Shown here in pieces: positions 25,456 through 36,643 of a DNA stretch of 64,000 nt. The stretch covers positions 1 through 64,000 of the forward strand of contig NZ_JAJNDV010000013.1 of the NCBI RefSeq assembly GCF_021043375.1, written 5' to 3'. A program made the position numbers and the translations under genes. The notes beneath the pieces were generated by a model, which was not told where the DNA came from, made no database searches, and was given only the letters and a program-made list of their open reading frames with translations. The number at the start of each line of letters is the position of its first letter. Position 1 is the first letter of the stretch. The stretch comes from Sphingomonas sp. IC-56. GTDB taxonomy: Bacteria; Pseudomonadota; Alphaproteobacteria; Sphingomonadales; Sphingomonadaceae.

Positions 25456-25842
25456 ATGTCCGACTTGCGCCAACTGCATTGCGATTTGATCGAGGCGATC
25501 GACGCGCTTGCCGAACTCACGTCGCGAACCAACCCGGATGAAGCCGCACTGGCGACGGTGCGCTACCGGTTATCCCGGCTGAGTGGTGAGCGGCGTCGCC
25601 TGGTGGAGGCGCTGTGCGCCGAGCTTGCGCCGCAAATGAGCCCGGCCGATGCGGCGACGCTTCGCACCTTGCGCGAAGACACGGCAGCGAACCGCTTCGA
25701 ATCTTCCGCTCATGTGAGCGGCTGGAGTTTGCGCGACGTGGTCAAGGACTGGCCCGGCTATTGCGCGGCGTCGGCAAAGGTGCGGCAATCGATGCTTCAG
25801 CAGATCGAGCGCGAAAAGCAGCTGCTGTATCCGCATCTCTGA
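25456..25842 (+). CDS. Conserved hypothetical protein, 128 aa
   Basis: This small soluble helical protein has a leucine-rich N-terminal half (LHCDLIEAIDALAELTSRTN, LATVRYRLSRLSGERRR) and an Arg/Glu-rich C-terminus ending EKQLLYPHL. The layout suggests a helical bundle that could bind another protein or nucleic acid. It starts 2 bp after the CitE-like stop and lies 40 bp before the ATP-grasp gene, so the three probably form one unit. No family is recognised. Confidence 0.72.
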   Translation: MSDLRQLHCDLIEAIDALAELTSRTNPDEAALATVRYRLSRLSGERRRLVEALCAELAPQMSPADAATLRTLREDTAANRFESSAHVSGWSLRDVVKDWPGYCAASAKVRQSMLQQIEREKQLLYPHL

Positions 25843-25882
25843 GCCGGGAGCCAATCGCGCGGCAAACGGTTGAGGAGGCACC

Positions 25883-26644
25883 ATGCTTCCGCAAATCCTG
25901 TTCGGCTACCATTCCACGCAGATGCCGGCGATTGCCCGCTTCATCGATCATCACCGCTTCCAGGCGAGCTTCGCGCCGTTCGATGCCGTCGACTCTGATC
26001 GCTTCGACCTGATCGTCCCGTTGCGGCTCGACCAGATGCCCTCCGCCCGGGCGGCCGTGGCGCGAAGCTCCGGCAAGCGGCGGGCGGTGCTGCCTTCGGC
26101 CGAGATGGTGGCGCTGATCGACGACAAGCTGCGGTTCAACCTGTGGCTGGCCGAGCAGGGCTTTGGCGAGTTCGTCCCCGAGCTGCTGCCGGACCCGCCG
26201 GCCACCTATCCCTATATCCGCAAGGCCCGCCACGGCACCTTCGGGCAGGGGATCAAGATCGTCCGCGGACCCGAGGAAGGCGACACGCCCGACCCCGAAA
26301 CCTTTGTTCAGCGGATTGCGGAAGGGCGGTACGAATATGTGCTCCACCTGTTGCGGGTGGACGGGCAGGTCCGGTTCCAGCTCTGCTACCGTTACGACAT
26401 GGTCGAGGGGATGAGCGTGCGTGGGCAGGGCCAGGAGGCCGCGGCGACCGAGCCGGCGGAACCCGGTCCTGCATTGGAGCCGTGCCTGGCCATCCTCAAT
26501 GCGCTCGATTTCGAAGGCACCTGCTGCTTCAACTACAAGATCGTCGATGGCACGATGCAGCTGATCGAACTCAATCCGCGCTTTGGCGGATCGCTGGTGG
26601 GCGAGGTGACCAACTATGTCGCCGCGCATCTCGACGCGCTGTGA
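25883..26644 (+). CDS. ATP-grasp domain protein of unknown substrate
   Basis: At 253 residues this is a compact ATP-grasp ligase-like protein that would activate a carboxylate as an acyl phosphate. The ATP-grasp features are the helix DDKLRFNLWLAEQGF, the lysine-containing loop YIRKARHGTFGQGIKIV, and the metal-binding C-terminus LIELNPRFGGS with conserved Glu and Asn. The fold is shorter than in carbamoyl-phosphate synthase or PurK, closer to stand-alone peptide or amino-acid ligases. It lies directly upstream of guaB in the same orientation. The small partner gene before it may supply the substrate or acceptor. Confidence 0.78.
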   Translation: MLPQILFGYHSTQMPAIARFIDHHRFQASFAPFDAVDSDRFDLIVPLRLDQMPSARAAVARSSGKRRAVLPSAEMVALIDDKLRFNLWLAEQGFGEFVPELLPDPPATYPYIRKARHGTFGQGIKIVRGPEEGDTPDPETFVQRIAEGRYEYVLHLLRVDGQVRFQLCYRYDMVEGMSVRGQGQEAAATEPAEPGPALEPCLAILNALDFEGTCCFNYKIVDGTMQLIELNPRFGGSLVGEVTNYVAAHLDAL

Positions 26645-26666
26645 TCGGGGCGGCGTGACCCCCTAG

Positions 26667-28187
<1,521 letters not shown>

Positions 28188-28190
28188 GCC

Positions 28191-29375
28191 ATGACGCCTG
28201 CTGCGCGAAGCCAGGCCGCGATCGATCTGCTCGACCGGATCATCGTTGCCGCGCGCGAAGGCGGGGCCGCGGCCGATACGCTGATCGCGCGCTGGTTCGC
28301 CGAGCGGCGCTATGCCGGGTCGAAGGACCGGCGGGCGATCCGCGGGCTGGTATATGACGCGATCCGGCTGTGCGGCGAGCGCCCGGAGAGTGGGCGGGCG
28401 GCGCTGGTAGCACTGGCACGGGCCCGGCCTGAGCTTGGCGCGACCTTTGACGGATCTTCCTATGGTCCGGCGGTGCTTGGCGAGGAGGAGGTGGCGGCTG
28501 CGGCGGGGGTTTTGCCTGGCTGGCTGCGCAAGCGGTTCGCGGACTCGGGGCTGGGGGATAACGAGCAAGCGGCGCTGCTGGAGCGGGCGCCGCTCGACAT
28601 TCGGTTGAACCGGTTGAAGCCCGCCTCCGCCGATCTCACGACCCAATTTGAAGGAGCAGTGCCGGTCGCCCATGCGCCCGACGCGCTGCGCCTGCCGAGC
28701 GACACGCCGCTCGAGCGGCTGCCGGCCTATGCCGAGGGGCTGTTCGAAATCCAGGACGCCGGAAGCCAGATGGTCACCACCGCTGCAGAGGCGCGCCCGG
28801 GCATGAAGGTGGTCGATCTGTGCGCCGGCGGCGGCGGCAAGACGCTGGCGCTGGCAGCGGCGATGGCGAACCAGGGCAGCATCCTGGCATGCGACGTCGA
28901 CCGGCCGCGGCTCTCCCGGCTGGCACCGCGCGCAGAGAGGGCTGGGGTGACCATCGCCGAAACGCGGTTGCTCGATCCCGGCCGCGAGGCCGAGCGGCTG
29001 AGCGACTGGCAGGGCGCGGCCGACCTGGTGCTGATCGATGCGCCATGCTCAGGCACTGGCACCTGGCGGCGCAATCCCGAAGCACGCTGGCGGCTGACCG
29101 ACGCGCGGCTCAAGCGGCTGGCCGATACCCAGGCGAGCCTGCTCGACGTGGCGGTCGACCTGGTCGCGCCAGGTGGCTCGGTGCTCTATATCGTCTGCTC
29201 GCTGCTGGACGCCGAAGGGGCAGACCAGATCGCGGGGTTCCTGCGGCGGCATCCCGGCTGGGCTGCGGAGCCGCCGGTTCTCGGGGTCGGGCGTCCGCGT
29301 GGCGATGGCGCACGCCTGACGCCGCTGCGTGATGGCACCGACGGCTTTTTTGTCGCGAAGCTGGTCCGCGCATGA
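28191..29375 (+). CDS. RsmB-type 16S rRNA (cytosine-5-)-methyltransferase
   Basis: The 394-aa product has an N-terminal helical domain similar to NusB and a C-terminal SAM methyltransferase. The SAM motif is VVDLCAGGGGKTLALAA. The two catalytic cysteines lie in LIDAPCSGTGTWRRNPEARW and YIVCSLLDAEGADQI, and the length fits RsmB/RsmF-type RNA m5C enzymes. It follows guaB by 3 bp, so the two are probably cotranscribed. The modified base (C967 of 16S rRNA for RsmB) is inferred from the family. Confidence 0.9.
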   Translation: MTPAARSQAAIDLLDRIIVAAREGGAAADTLIARWFAERRYAGSKDRRAIRGLVYDAIRLCGERPESGRAALVALARARPELGATFDGSSYGPAVLGEEEVAAAAGVLPGWLRKRFADSGLGDNEQAALLERAPLDIRLNRLKPASADLTTQFEGAVPVAHAPDALRLPSDTPLERLPAYAEGLFEIQDAGSQMVTTAAEARPGMKVVDLCAGGGGKTLALAAAMANQGSILACDVDRPRLSRLAPRAERAGVTIAETRLLDPGREAERLSDWQGAADLVLIDAPCSGTGTWRRNPEARWRLTDARLKRLADTQASLLDVAVDLVAPGGSVLYIVCSLLDAEGADQIAGFLRRHPGWAAEPPVLGVGRPRGDGARLTPLRDGTDGFFVAKLVRA

Positions 29376-29407
29376 TAGCCCTAAGCCGTTCAGTTTCGGA
29401 GATTTGG

Positions 29408-29914
29408 ATGCGGGTTTCTGTGATTTCGGCTGCGGTTGCGCTGATGGTCCTCTCGCTGTCCTCTTCGCTGATGGCGCAGCGTCCGGGTGACGAGATCAAC
29501 CCGCGCTCGATGGCGCTGTTGCAGCAGGGCCGCGCCGCGCAGGCCGCCGGCAATATCGACGGTGCGCAGGACGCGCTGGAAAGCGCGCTTGCCGTCGATC
29601 CGCGCAACCGCGACGCGTTCATCATCCTGGCTGAGATCTCGCGCGGGCGCGGGCTGCCGGGGAAGGCGATCCGCCTGTATCGCGAGGCGCTGACGCTTCA
29701 GGCGAACGATCTTGCCGCGCTGCGTGGGCAGGGCGAGGCGATGGTCGCAAAAGGCGCGATCGAAAAGGCGAAGGAAAACCTCACCAAGATTCAGGCGATC
29801 TGCAAGGGGCAGTGCAACGACGCGAACATGCTCGCCGCCGCCATCGCCAAGGGCCCGCCGGCAACCACCACCGCGCAGGCCGGTGCCGCGGCACCGGCAC
29901 CCGCCCAACCTTAA
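29408..29914 (+). CDS. Secreted TPR-repeat protein
   Basis: The 168-aa product starts at the ATG at 29408, 6 bp after a GGAG site. It has a signal peptide ([20 protein letters not shown], cut after LMA). Tetratricopeptide-like helices follow ([60 protein letters not shown]), with an Ala/Pro-rich tail. The longer frame from 29372 overlaps the rsmB-like stop and has no ribosome site. It is convergent with rsmA; both stop codons share the palindrome TTAA. Confidence 0.8.
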   Translation: MRVSVISAAVALMVLSLSSSLMAQRPGDEINPRSMALLQQGRAAQAAGNIDGAQDALESALAVDPRNRDAFIILAEISRGRGLPGKAIRLYREALTLQANDLAALRGQGEAMVAKGAIEKAKENLTKIQAICKGQCNDANMLAAAIAKGPPATTTAQAGAAAPAPAQP

Positions 29915-30729
29915 CTGAGCGCCCGCGCTAGGCCGACAAACTCTTCGACGGACAAGGTCTCGGCACGGCGGCTGGAGTCGATGCCGAGCCGGTCCATCGC
30001 CTCGATCGCTCCGGCAACGGGCTTGAGGCTCTGGCGCAGCATCTTGCGGCGTTGGCCGAAGGCTGCGGCGGTGAGCCCTTCCAGAACCTTGAAGCGGACC
30101 CCCTCGGGCGCTTCCCCGGGCACGATGTGCACGACAGCCGACATCACCTTGGGCGGCGGGGTAAAGGCCGAACGGTGCACCGTCATTGCGATGCGCGCGT
30201 GTGATCGCCACTGGCTGAGCACCGCCAGCCGGCCATAGGCGTCGGTGCCCGGCGCCGCGACGATGCGCTCCGCCACTTCCTTCTGGAACATCAGCGTCAG
30301 GCTCGCCCACCAGGGCTCCCATTCCGCCGACAGCCAGCCGACGAGCAGCGCCGTGCCGACATTGTACGGCAGGTTGGCGACGACGTGCGGCTTCTGCTCG
30401 AACAGCGACGGCGCATCGACTTCGAGTGCGTCACCTTCGATCACGCGAAGCTTGCCGGGAAACGCCTCGCCAAGTTCCCCGAGTGCGGGAATGCAGCGGC
30501 GGTCACGCTCGACGGCGATCACGCTGGCACCCTCGCCCAGCAGCGCGCGCGTGAGCCCGCCAGGACCGGGGCCTACTTCGAACACGTCCGCGCCGGTCAG
30601 GTCGCCGGGCACGCGGGCGATCCGGCTGAGCAATTGCGAGTCGAACAGGAAGTTCTGACCCAGCGCCTTGCTGGCGCTCAGCCCGTGACGTTGGATGACT
30701 TCACGAAGCGGGGGGAGGGCCGCGGTCAT
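29911..30729 (-). CDS. rsmA: 16S rRNA (adenine1518-N6/adenine1519-N6)-dimethyltransferase
   Basis: RsmA (KsgA) dimethylates two adenosines in helix 45 of 16S rRNA during 30S maturation. The 272-aa product has ALGQNFLFD near the N-terminus, the SAM motif [14 protein letters not shown], and the catalytic NLPYNVGT. The C-terminal helical domain includes [11 protein letters not shown]. The start overlaps the pdxA stop (ATGA). This is the last gene of the conserved lptD-surA-pdxA-rsmA cluster. The stop TAA overlaps the stop of the convergent TPR gene. Confidence 0.97.
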   Translation of the reverse strand: MTAALPPLREVIQRHGLSASKALGQNFLFDSQLLSRIARVPGDLTGADVFEVGPGPGGLTRALLGEGASVIAVERDRRCIPALGELGEAFPGKLRVIEGDALEVDAPSLFEQKPHVVANLPYNVGTALLVGWLSAEWEPWWASLTLMFQKEVAERIVAAPGTDAYGRLAVLSQWRSHARIAMTVHRSAFTPPPKVMSAVVHIVPGEAPEGVRFKVLEGLTAAAFGQRRKMLRQSLKPVAGAIEAMDRLGIDSSRRAETLSVEEFVGLARALS

Positions 30730-31748
30730 GGCAGCCCCACCGCTGCGGTCGCCTCACGCCGTTCGGCCGCCATCTGCGCCATGCGAATGGCAGCGATCAT
30801 CGCGCCTGGATCGGCCTGGTCGGTACCGGCGATGTTGAACGCAGTGCCGTGATCCGGCGAGGTGCGGACGATCGGCAAACCCAGGGTAATGTTCACCCCA
30901 TCGTCGAAGTGCAGCGTCTTGATCGGGATCAGCGCCTGATCATGGTACAGGCACAGGGCCGCATCATAGCCGGCGCGGGCGCGGGCATGGAACATGGTGT
31001 CGGCGGAAAAGGGGCCGACCGCGTCGATGCCTTCCTCGCGCAGCTGAGCGATTGCTGGGGCGAGGATGTCGACCTCCTCCCGCCCGATCGCGCCGCTTTC
31101 GCCAGCATGCGGGTTGAGGCCGGCAAAGGCCAGCCGCGGCCGTTCAATGCCGAAGTTCCGCAACAACCCGCGGGCGGTCACCCGTGCCTTCGAAAGGATC
31201 AGGTCCTGCGAGACCAGAGCCGGCACCTGGGCAAGTGCCACATGCACGGTCATCGGCACGACGCGCAGGGTAGGCCCCGCCAGCATCATGACGGCGTGGT
31301 CCGCCGATATGCCGCAGCGTTCGGCAACGAATTCGGTTTGCCCCGGGTGGGTGAAGCCGACGTCATAGAGTTGCGCCTTGGACACCGGGCCCGTCACAAG
31401 CGCGCCTGCGGCCGACGAGCGCGCCAAGCCGACGCCGATCTCCAGGGCCTGAAGCGCCACGCGGGCGCTGTCACCGTTCGGCCGGCCGGGTACGACATCC
31501 CCGACTTCGCCGACAGGTAGAATGGGCAGCGCGGTTTCGAATGCCGCAGCGGCTTCGTCAGGCGACCCGATCTTGGCGAGCGGTCCGTCCCAGACGGCGG
31601 TGATCGCATGTGGATTGCCGATCACGAAAAAGGGCGCGAGCGAATGCAGCTCGCGCGCCTTCCACGATTTGGCAATGATCTCCGGTCCGATCCCGGCCGG
31701 GTCGCCCATGGAGATGGCGAGCGGCCGGATGGGCGTCCGCCCGCTCAT
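30726..31748 (-). CDS. pdxA: 4-hydroxythreonine-4-phosphate dehydrogenase (vitamin B6 synthesis)
   Basis: PdxA oxidises 4-phosphohydroxy-L-threonine in the DXP-dependent PLP pathway. The 340-aa product has [15 protein letters not shown] and the metal-binding histidines in [26 protein letters not shown], and [12 protein letters not shown]. The C-terminal motif is [15 protein letters not shown]. It lies 4 bp beyond the surA stop and overlaps rsmA. Confidence 0.97.
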   Translation of the reverse strand: MSGRTPIRPLAISMGDPAGIGPEIIAKSWKARELHSLAPFFVIGNPHAITAVWDGPLAKIGSPDEAAAAFETALPILPVGEVGDVVPGRPNGDSARVALQALEIGVGLARSSAAGALVTGPVSKAQLYDVGFTHPGQTEFVAERCGISADHAVMMLAGPTLRVVPMTVHVALAQVPALVSQDLILSKARVTARGLLRNFGIERPRLAFAGLNPHAGESGAIGREEVDILAPAIAQLREEGIDAVGPFSADTMFHARARAGYDAALCLYHDQALIPIKTLHFDDGVNITLGLPIVRTSPDHGTAFNIAGTDQADPGAMIAAIRMAQMAAERREATAAVGLP

Positions 31749-31752
31749 GCGC

Positions 31753-33129
31753 TCAGCGATATTCTACCAGCGCGTCGCGGCGCAGGTCGCGCAGCATCCG
31801 CTGGGCACGAATGTTCACGCGCTGCTCGGCGATCTGGTCCTGCAACTGCTCGACCGACGGAGCGCCTGGGCTGGCAGGATCGTCACGGCCGCAGATCACC
31901 AGCACGCGCACGCCTTCTTCGACCGAACCGAACGGACGGCTGACCTGGCCGATTTGCAGCGGCAGGATCATGGTCTGAAGCGCGGCAGGCAGGTCGCGGA
32001 TCACGACGCCGTCGCGGTCGACCATTTCCGCATTCTCGGCAGCAGCAACCTTGGCCGCGTCGCCGCAGCCCTGCATCTTCTGCGTGGCGCTTGCAAAGGC
32101 ACTGGCCCGCGCGCTTGCCTGCGCCTGCGTGATGCCCTTGGGGAAGTTGATCGCCAGCTGGCGGAGGCTGAGCTTGGCGTCCCGCGGATCGGCCATGCCC
32201 ACCTGGCGCTTTTCAGCCAGGTACAGGATGGAGAAGCCGGTCGGCAGCTCGATCGGCCCGGCGACCTGACCCGCCTGCATCTCCTGCGCCGCCTTGGCGA
32301 GCGGATCCGGCAGCATGGCGGGACGGACCCAGCCAAGATCGCCTCCCACCGACTTCGTCGACGCTTCCGAATAGGTGCGGGCGAGATAGTCGAACGGCGC
32401 GCCTTCGCGCATCTGCTGGATCATGCGCTGCATGCCGGCATGCACTTCCTGAGCGCGGTCCGGCGTGGCGTTCTGATAGATTTCGTAGACGTGGTACTCG
32501 TCGCTGCCCTTTTGCTTGGTCCAGCGGTCGATCCAGTCCTTCACCTCGGCTTCGCTGACGTTCACGTCGACGCGGCGGCGCAGCAGCCGGCTCCAGGCCA
32601 CTTCGCCTTCGATCTGGCGTCGGATCGAGCGCTCGGACGACCCGTTTTCCTTCAGCCAGGCACGGAACTGCTCGGGCGTCTTATCCAGCCGCTTGGCGAC
32701 GCTGTTGAAGCTGGAATTGATTTCCTTGGGATCGACGGTGATCTCGTTGGCCTTGGCCTCCTGGATCTGCAGCGTCTCGTCGATGATCTGGCGCAGCACG
32801 GTCAGGCGCAGCTGCTCAAGCTCCTGCGCCTTCAGCGTCAGCTTGTTGAGGCCCACGATCAGGGCGACGCGCTGATCCACATCGGTGCCGGTGATAACCA
32901 CGTCGTTGACGATCGCAGTCGGCTTGCGGACGTTGGGATCCGCCTTTCCGAAGATCTGCAGATTTGCCGGCAGGTTCAGGCCGGTATCCGGTACGCCCTG
33001 CTGATCAGGGACCGTCTGTGCCAGCGCCACCGACGCAAGCCCTGCAACTCCGAGCGCCAAAACCGTCTTGCGACCCAAACGGATCGCTTTCGCAACACCA
33101 GTGTTCACGTGAGCCTGAACCCTCATCAT
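31753..33129 (-). CDS. surA: Periplasmic SurA-like peptidyl-prolyl isomerase/chaperone
   Basis: SurA escorts outer-membrane proteins across the periplasm to BAM. The 458-aa product has a long basic signal region (IRLGRKTVLALGVAGLASVA), an N-terminal chaperone domain (residues about 65-210) and a parvulin domain centred on DYLARTYSEASTKSVGGDLG. A second, more degenerate rotamase region follows (PRDAKLSLRQLAINF onward). It lies between lptD and pdxA, the standard order, and LptD is a classic SurA client. The exact start among Met1/Met2 is uncertain. Confidence 0.92.
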   Translation of the reverse strand: MMRVQAHVNTGVAKAIRLGRKTVLALGVAGLASVALAQTVPDQQGVPDTGLNLPANLQIFGKADPNVRKPTAIVNDVVITGTDVDQRVALIVGLNKLTLKAQELEQLRLTVLRQIIDETLQIQEAKANEITVDPKEINSSFNSVAKRLDKTPEQFRAWLKENGSSERSIRRQIEGEVAWSRLLRRRVDVNVSEAEVKDWIDRWTKQKGSDEYHVYEIYQNATPDRAQEVHAGMQRMIQQMREGAPFDYLARTYSEASTKSVGGDLGWVRPAMLPDPLAKAAQEMQAGQVAGPIELPTGFSILYLAEKRQVGMADPRDAKLSLRQLAINFPKGITQAQASARASAFASATQKMQGCGDAAKVAAAENAEMVDRDGVVIRDLPAALQTMILPLQIGQVSRPFGSVEEGVRVLVICGRDDPASPGAPSVEQLQDQIAEQRVNIRAQRMLRDLRRDALVEYR

Positions 33130-33213
33130 ACGGATAGGTGGCGCTTACTCGCCAATTGTGCCTGAACCAAGGCTTAGCGGATTGCGGCTAGGCCGCCGAT
33201 CCGAGCCTTTAGC

Positions 33214-35586
33214 TTAGCGCCCGAGATTCTTGAATGCCAGCGCCAACAGGAAGGTATTGCCTCGCCGCGCGTCGCCGGTGGTCTGATAGTCGCGGCGCCA
33301 GGTGAGCCCCAGCCGCAGACAATCGTCCTCGTACGCGAAGCCAAGTCGATGGCGGACGGGATCATAACCGTCCGATTGCGACAGCACGTCTTCGTGACGA
33401 TCGGTCAGGTCGATCAGGATCGATCCGGAAGCCGACCAGAAGCGGGCGAGCTGAACGCGCGCACCAAGCCGGGCTTCCTCACGGTCCTGAAGGTCCTCCA
33501 GCGTCGAGCCGATGTCGCGGTTCAGACGGAGATAGCCAACCTGTACATAGGTGCTGCGCGATCCGACCGTCGCATCGAGTTCGTTGCGGCGAACGGTCAA
33601 ATTGTCCTTGTCCAGGCGGTACCGGTGCGTGAGGCTGACAAAGTCGCGGAAACGCACCACCGTGCGGCCGACGATGTCGGATGTCCGATCGCTCAGACCA
33701 GTGCCGTTGGGGAAGATGCTGTCTTGCGCGGTGAGGCGGTAGCTTTGTCCGATATTGGCGTCGATGCTGATGCCGGGCAGGTAGAGCGCGTAGTCCAGGC
33801 CTATCGTCACGCGGCTGGAGTCGTCGAAGCGATCATAGCCGGAGAAGCGGTTGAGCGCGAAAAGGTTGGAATCCTCTAGATCCACGGCGCGCGCGTCTTC
33901 GTTGGGCACGTCCATGTTGTTGGTCCGCGGCGACGCGACGATCTGGACCCGCGGGGTGATCCGCTGCGTCCCGCCGAACGCTTCTCCGATCAGCGGCCAT
34001 TTCACGTCCAGCGCCAGGGCGCCGATGCCGCGAAACTGGAACCCCTCCAGCCCGCGATAGCTTTCCACCGTCTCCAGCGTGTCGTGCGTGTTGTAAGCGT
34101 CCGCACGGCCATAGGCGGTGAGGGTCACTTCCTGCCCCCAGGGCGTCAGCCGGCGAACGTCCCACTGCGCACTGGCAAAGGCGCGCTGCGAGTCCTGGCC
34201 GTCGGTGCGGGCGATGGCGAGGGTATTGACCTGGAATTGTAGCCGGCCGCCCAAGATGCCGTCGTCCAGGCGGCGGCGATAATCGAGTTCGGGAAGCGCG
34301 ATCGGCTGTGCACCCTGCTGCTCGCCGACCCGTAGCGTCTGCACTGCCCAGGCATTGATCGAGAAGTAGGAGTCCTCATCGATGCGCTCCACTCGCACAT
34401 TGTTGCGCAATCGATCGTCGCGCGAAATGTCGTAGCGGCGCAGGAAGGTGCGGTCGGTGGTGGCGCGGATGGAGGCGCTGGCGCTCCAGTTCGGGTTGAG
34501 CTGGAAGCGGCCGACGGCGTCGAGATAGCCGCGGAAATCGTTGCGGGACGTTTCCTCGGTGACCGGCACGGTAAGATCGTCCGCGCGGCGGCTATACGTC
34601 CCGTACCCGGTGATGCGGTACGAGCCGATGTCGTTCAATGCGCGATATTCGCCCTGGAGCATCGGCAGCGCGCCGGTGAAGACGCGCGGCGTGAGCGTCA
34701 GGTCGCGATTGGGCGCGAGGCTGAAATAATAAGGCAGGGCGACCTGGAAGCCGTTGGTCCGGCTGATGCGGATGTCGGGCGCCAGGAATCCGTCATCGCT
34801 GCTTCCGCCAACCGGGTGCGAGAAGGAGGGCAGCGGGAGCGATACCAGGCCGAAGATGGAGACGCGAGCGCCTGTGTAGCGGATGCGGCCGATCGCGGGA
34901 TTATAGACGACGCGGGCCGCGGTTATCTTCCACGAAGGCTCCTTGGGGCAGCCTTCGCTGTTGGTGACTGCGCAGGGGGTGTACGCTGCGTTCTCCACCG
35001 TGATGATGCCATTGTCGCGGCGCCCGCGCTCCGCGGCGACACGGCCGCCGGCATCCAGCACCACCAGCATGTTTTCGACCACGCCGTCCTTCAGCGTGTC
35101 GGTAAGCTCGATACGGTCGCCATAGGCTGCGTCACCCTCGGGATTGAGGATGACGACATTGCCCTCTGCGGTGACCTGCCCGGTCTTGCGGTTCCACACC
35201 ACCGTATCCGCGCGCAAACGGTCGCTGCGGCGGTACAGGCGTACCTCGCCGCTCGCGGTGACCACATCCTCTTCATAGGCATAGTCGATGCGGTCGGCGG
35301 TGAACTGTACTTCGTCGGGATCCTCGGATGCCATGGGCGAGGGGGGCAGCGACGTGCTGGCAGGTGTCTGGAACGATGGCGAGCCGCTATCTGTACCCGC
35401 TGTGCTCGACGAACTCGGCGCGTCGGGCGAGGGTTGCGGCAGGTCCGGCTGCTGTGCTGGCGACTCCTGCACGTCCACCGTCTCTTGCGCACGGGCTTCC
35501 GCCGCCAAGCACATCCCGAGGGCGCCCGACAGCAACAAGGCCTTGCGCGTCACGTTGATTCCCACCTTTTTCTTCACTCCCGGCAC
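33214..35586 (-). CDS. lptD: LPS-assembly protein LptD
   Basis: LptD is the outer-membrane barrel that inserts lipopolysaccharide at the surface. After a signal region (KALLLSGALGMCLAAEARAQ) and a Pro/Ser-rich linker, the OstA/LptA-like jellyroll (residues about 90-185) shows FTADRIDYAYEEDVVTASGE and DRLRADTVVWNRKTGQVTAE. Cysteines in AYTPCAVTN and EGCPKEP fit the disulfides of the family. The long C-terminal barrel ends FLLALAFKNLGR. Several in-frame GTG codons (35586, 35577, 35565) make the exact start uncertain; I kept the longest. It is divergent from holC and leads the surA-pdxA-rsmA run. Confidence 0.95.
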   Translation of the reverse strand: MPGVKKKVGINVTRKALLLSGALGMCLAAEARAQETVDVQESPAQQPDLPQPSPDAPSSSSTAGTDSGSPSFQTPASTSLPPSPMASEDPDEVQFTADRIDYAYEEDVVTASGEVRLYRRSDRLRADTVVWNRKTGQVTAEGNVVILNPEGDAAYGDRIELTDTLKDGVVENMLVVLDAGGRVAAERGRRDNGIITVENAAYTPCAVTNSEGCPKEPSWKITAARVVYNPAIGRIRYTGARVSIFGLVSLPLPSFSHPVGGSSDDGFLAPDIRISRTNGFQVALPYYFSLAPNRDLTLTPRVFTGALPMLQGEYRALNDIGSYRITGYGTYSRRADDLTVPVTEETSRNDFRGYLDAVGRFQLNPNWSASASIRATTDRTFLRRYDISRDDRLRNNVRVERIDEDSYFSINAWAVQTLRVGEQQGAQPIALPELDYRRRLDDGILGGRLQFQVNTLAIARTDGQDSQRAFASAQWDVRRLTPWGQEVTLTAYGRADAYNTHDTLETVESYRGLEGFQFRGIGALALDVKWPLIGEAFGGTQRITPRVQIVASPRTNNMDVPNEDARAVDLEDSNLFALNRFSGYDRFDDSSRVTIGLDYALYLPGISIDANIGQSYRLTAQDSIFPNGTGLSDRTSDIVGRTVVRFRDFVSLTHRYRLDKDNLTVRRNELDATVGSRSTYVQVGYLRLNRDIGSTLEDLQDREEARLGARVQLARFWSASGSILIDLTDRHEDVLSQSDGYDPVRHRLGFAYEDDCLRLGLTWRRDYQTTGDARRGNTFLLALAFKNLGR

Positions 35587-35673
35587 GCGGCGCCCTTTGC
35601 CCTATCGCAGCGTTTCCTACACCGCAACGCCGTGCGCGTTGGCCGTGGCGCCTGCGCGCGCTAAAGATGCGCG

Positions 35674-36114
35674 ATGCAGGTCGACTTCTATCATCTGAGC
35701 AGCACGCCGCTGGAACGTGCATTGCCACGTATAGCAGAACGTATCCTTGCCGGAGGCGAGCGCCTGCTGGTCGTCGCGTCGGACGCCGACGCGCGTGCAC
35801 GACTGGACCAGCTGCTATGGAGCTATGCGCCCGACAGCTTCCTGCCCCATGGGCTCGCGGGCAGCGAGGATGATGCACGCCAGCCCGTGCTGATCGGGGA
35901 AACCGCTGAAGCAGCCAATGGCGCGCGGCACATTGCGCTGGCTGATGGCGTGTGGCGGGATGAGGCGCTGGCTTTCACTCGCGTCTTCCACTTTTTCACC
36001 GAAGAGCGGATCCGGGAGGCGCGGCTTGCCTGGAAGAACCTGGCGGGGAAGGATGGCGTCGAGCGCCGTTATTGGAAACAGGACGAAGCGGGTCGTTGGG
36101 CGCAGGCTGCCTGA
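35674..36114 (+). CDS. holC: DNA polymerase III chi subunit
   Basis: HolC bridges the clamp loader and SSB at the replication fork. The 146-aa product has the typical start MQVDFYHLSSTPLERALPRI, the helix-strand pattern GGERLLVVASDADARARLDQ, LLWSYAPDSFLPHG, and the alphaproteobacterial C-terminus ending in FTEERIREARLAWKNL and RYWKQDEAGRW. It is divergent from lptD. The only gene close behind is the PilZ gene, converging from the other strand 3 bp away. Confidence 0.9.
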   Translation: MQVDFYHLSSTPLERALPRIAERILAGGERLLVVASDADARARLDQLLWSYAPDSFLPHGLAGSEDDARQPVLIGETAEAANGARHIALADGVWRDEALAFTRVFHFFTEERIREARLAWKNLAGKDGVERRYWKQDEAGRWAQAA

Positions 36115-36117
36115 TAC

Positions 36118-36450
36118 TCAGTGCGGCCGATTGAGCGCCACGATCCGCTCAAGGACCAGCGGATGCAGCGGGGTCGCGAATCGCAGGCCAAGTCCACCAT
36201 GGCGGCTCCACCGAACCTGTGCGCCGATGGGCGACAGGGTGGGAATGGTGAGCACGATATGCGTACCCACCGGTACGTCCAGCGAACATGCCACCCGGCA
36301 GCCCAGGTTCGAGATGTCCAGCAGCTCGACCTTGCGCTTGCCCAGCATGGAACTGCCAAGCACGCTTTCGATGCAGACATCCGCTCGCATCTCGCGGCGA
36401 AGGTCGGCATGACTCGGCGGGATTTCAGTGGCCGGGCTTTGATAGGTCAT
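36118..36450 (-). CDS. PilZ-domain protein (c-di-GMP receptor type)
   Basis: This 110-aa single-domain protein has the c-di-GMP binding signature: RREMR near residue 18 and DISNLGCRV (D/NxSxxG) about 25 residues on. A six-strand beta core (THIVLTIPTLSPIGAQVRW) and a C-terminal helix follow. It probably acts as an adaptor that changes a partner when c-di-GMP rises. Its stop is 3 bp from the holC stop, convergent. The ~190-bp gap to the response regulator should hold both divergent promoters. Confidence 0.87.
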   Translation of the reverse strand: MTYQSPATEIPPSHADLRREMRADVCIESVLGSSMLGKRKVELLDISNLGCRVACSLDVPVGTHIVLTIPTLSPIGAQVRWSRHGGLGLRFATPLHPLVLERIVALNRPH

Positions 36451-36643
36451 TTCCGTTTCCTTCCGTCTTGGAGCAAGTGCCCCAGCACGGTTTTTGGCAG
36501 ATCAGAGCTGCCGCGATGGTCATGGATAAAGCAGACCTGATACCAATGCGTTAAGGCGATCCGCGCCCCTTAGGGCTCAGAGATCGTCGCTAGTGACCAA
36601 GTGCAGCGTTGACCGGCCAGCGCCGGGTTTTTAGGGCAGGGAC

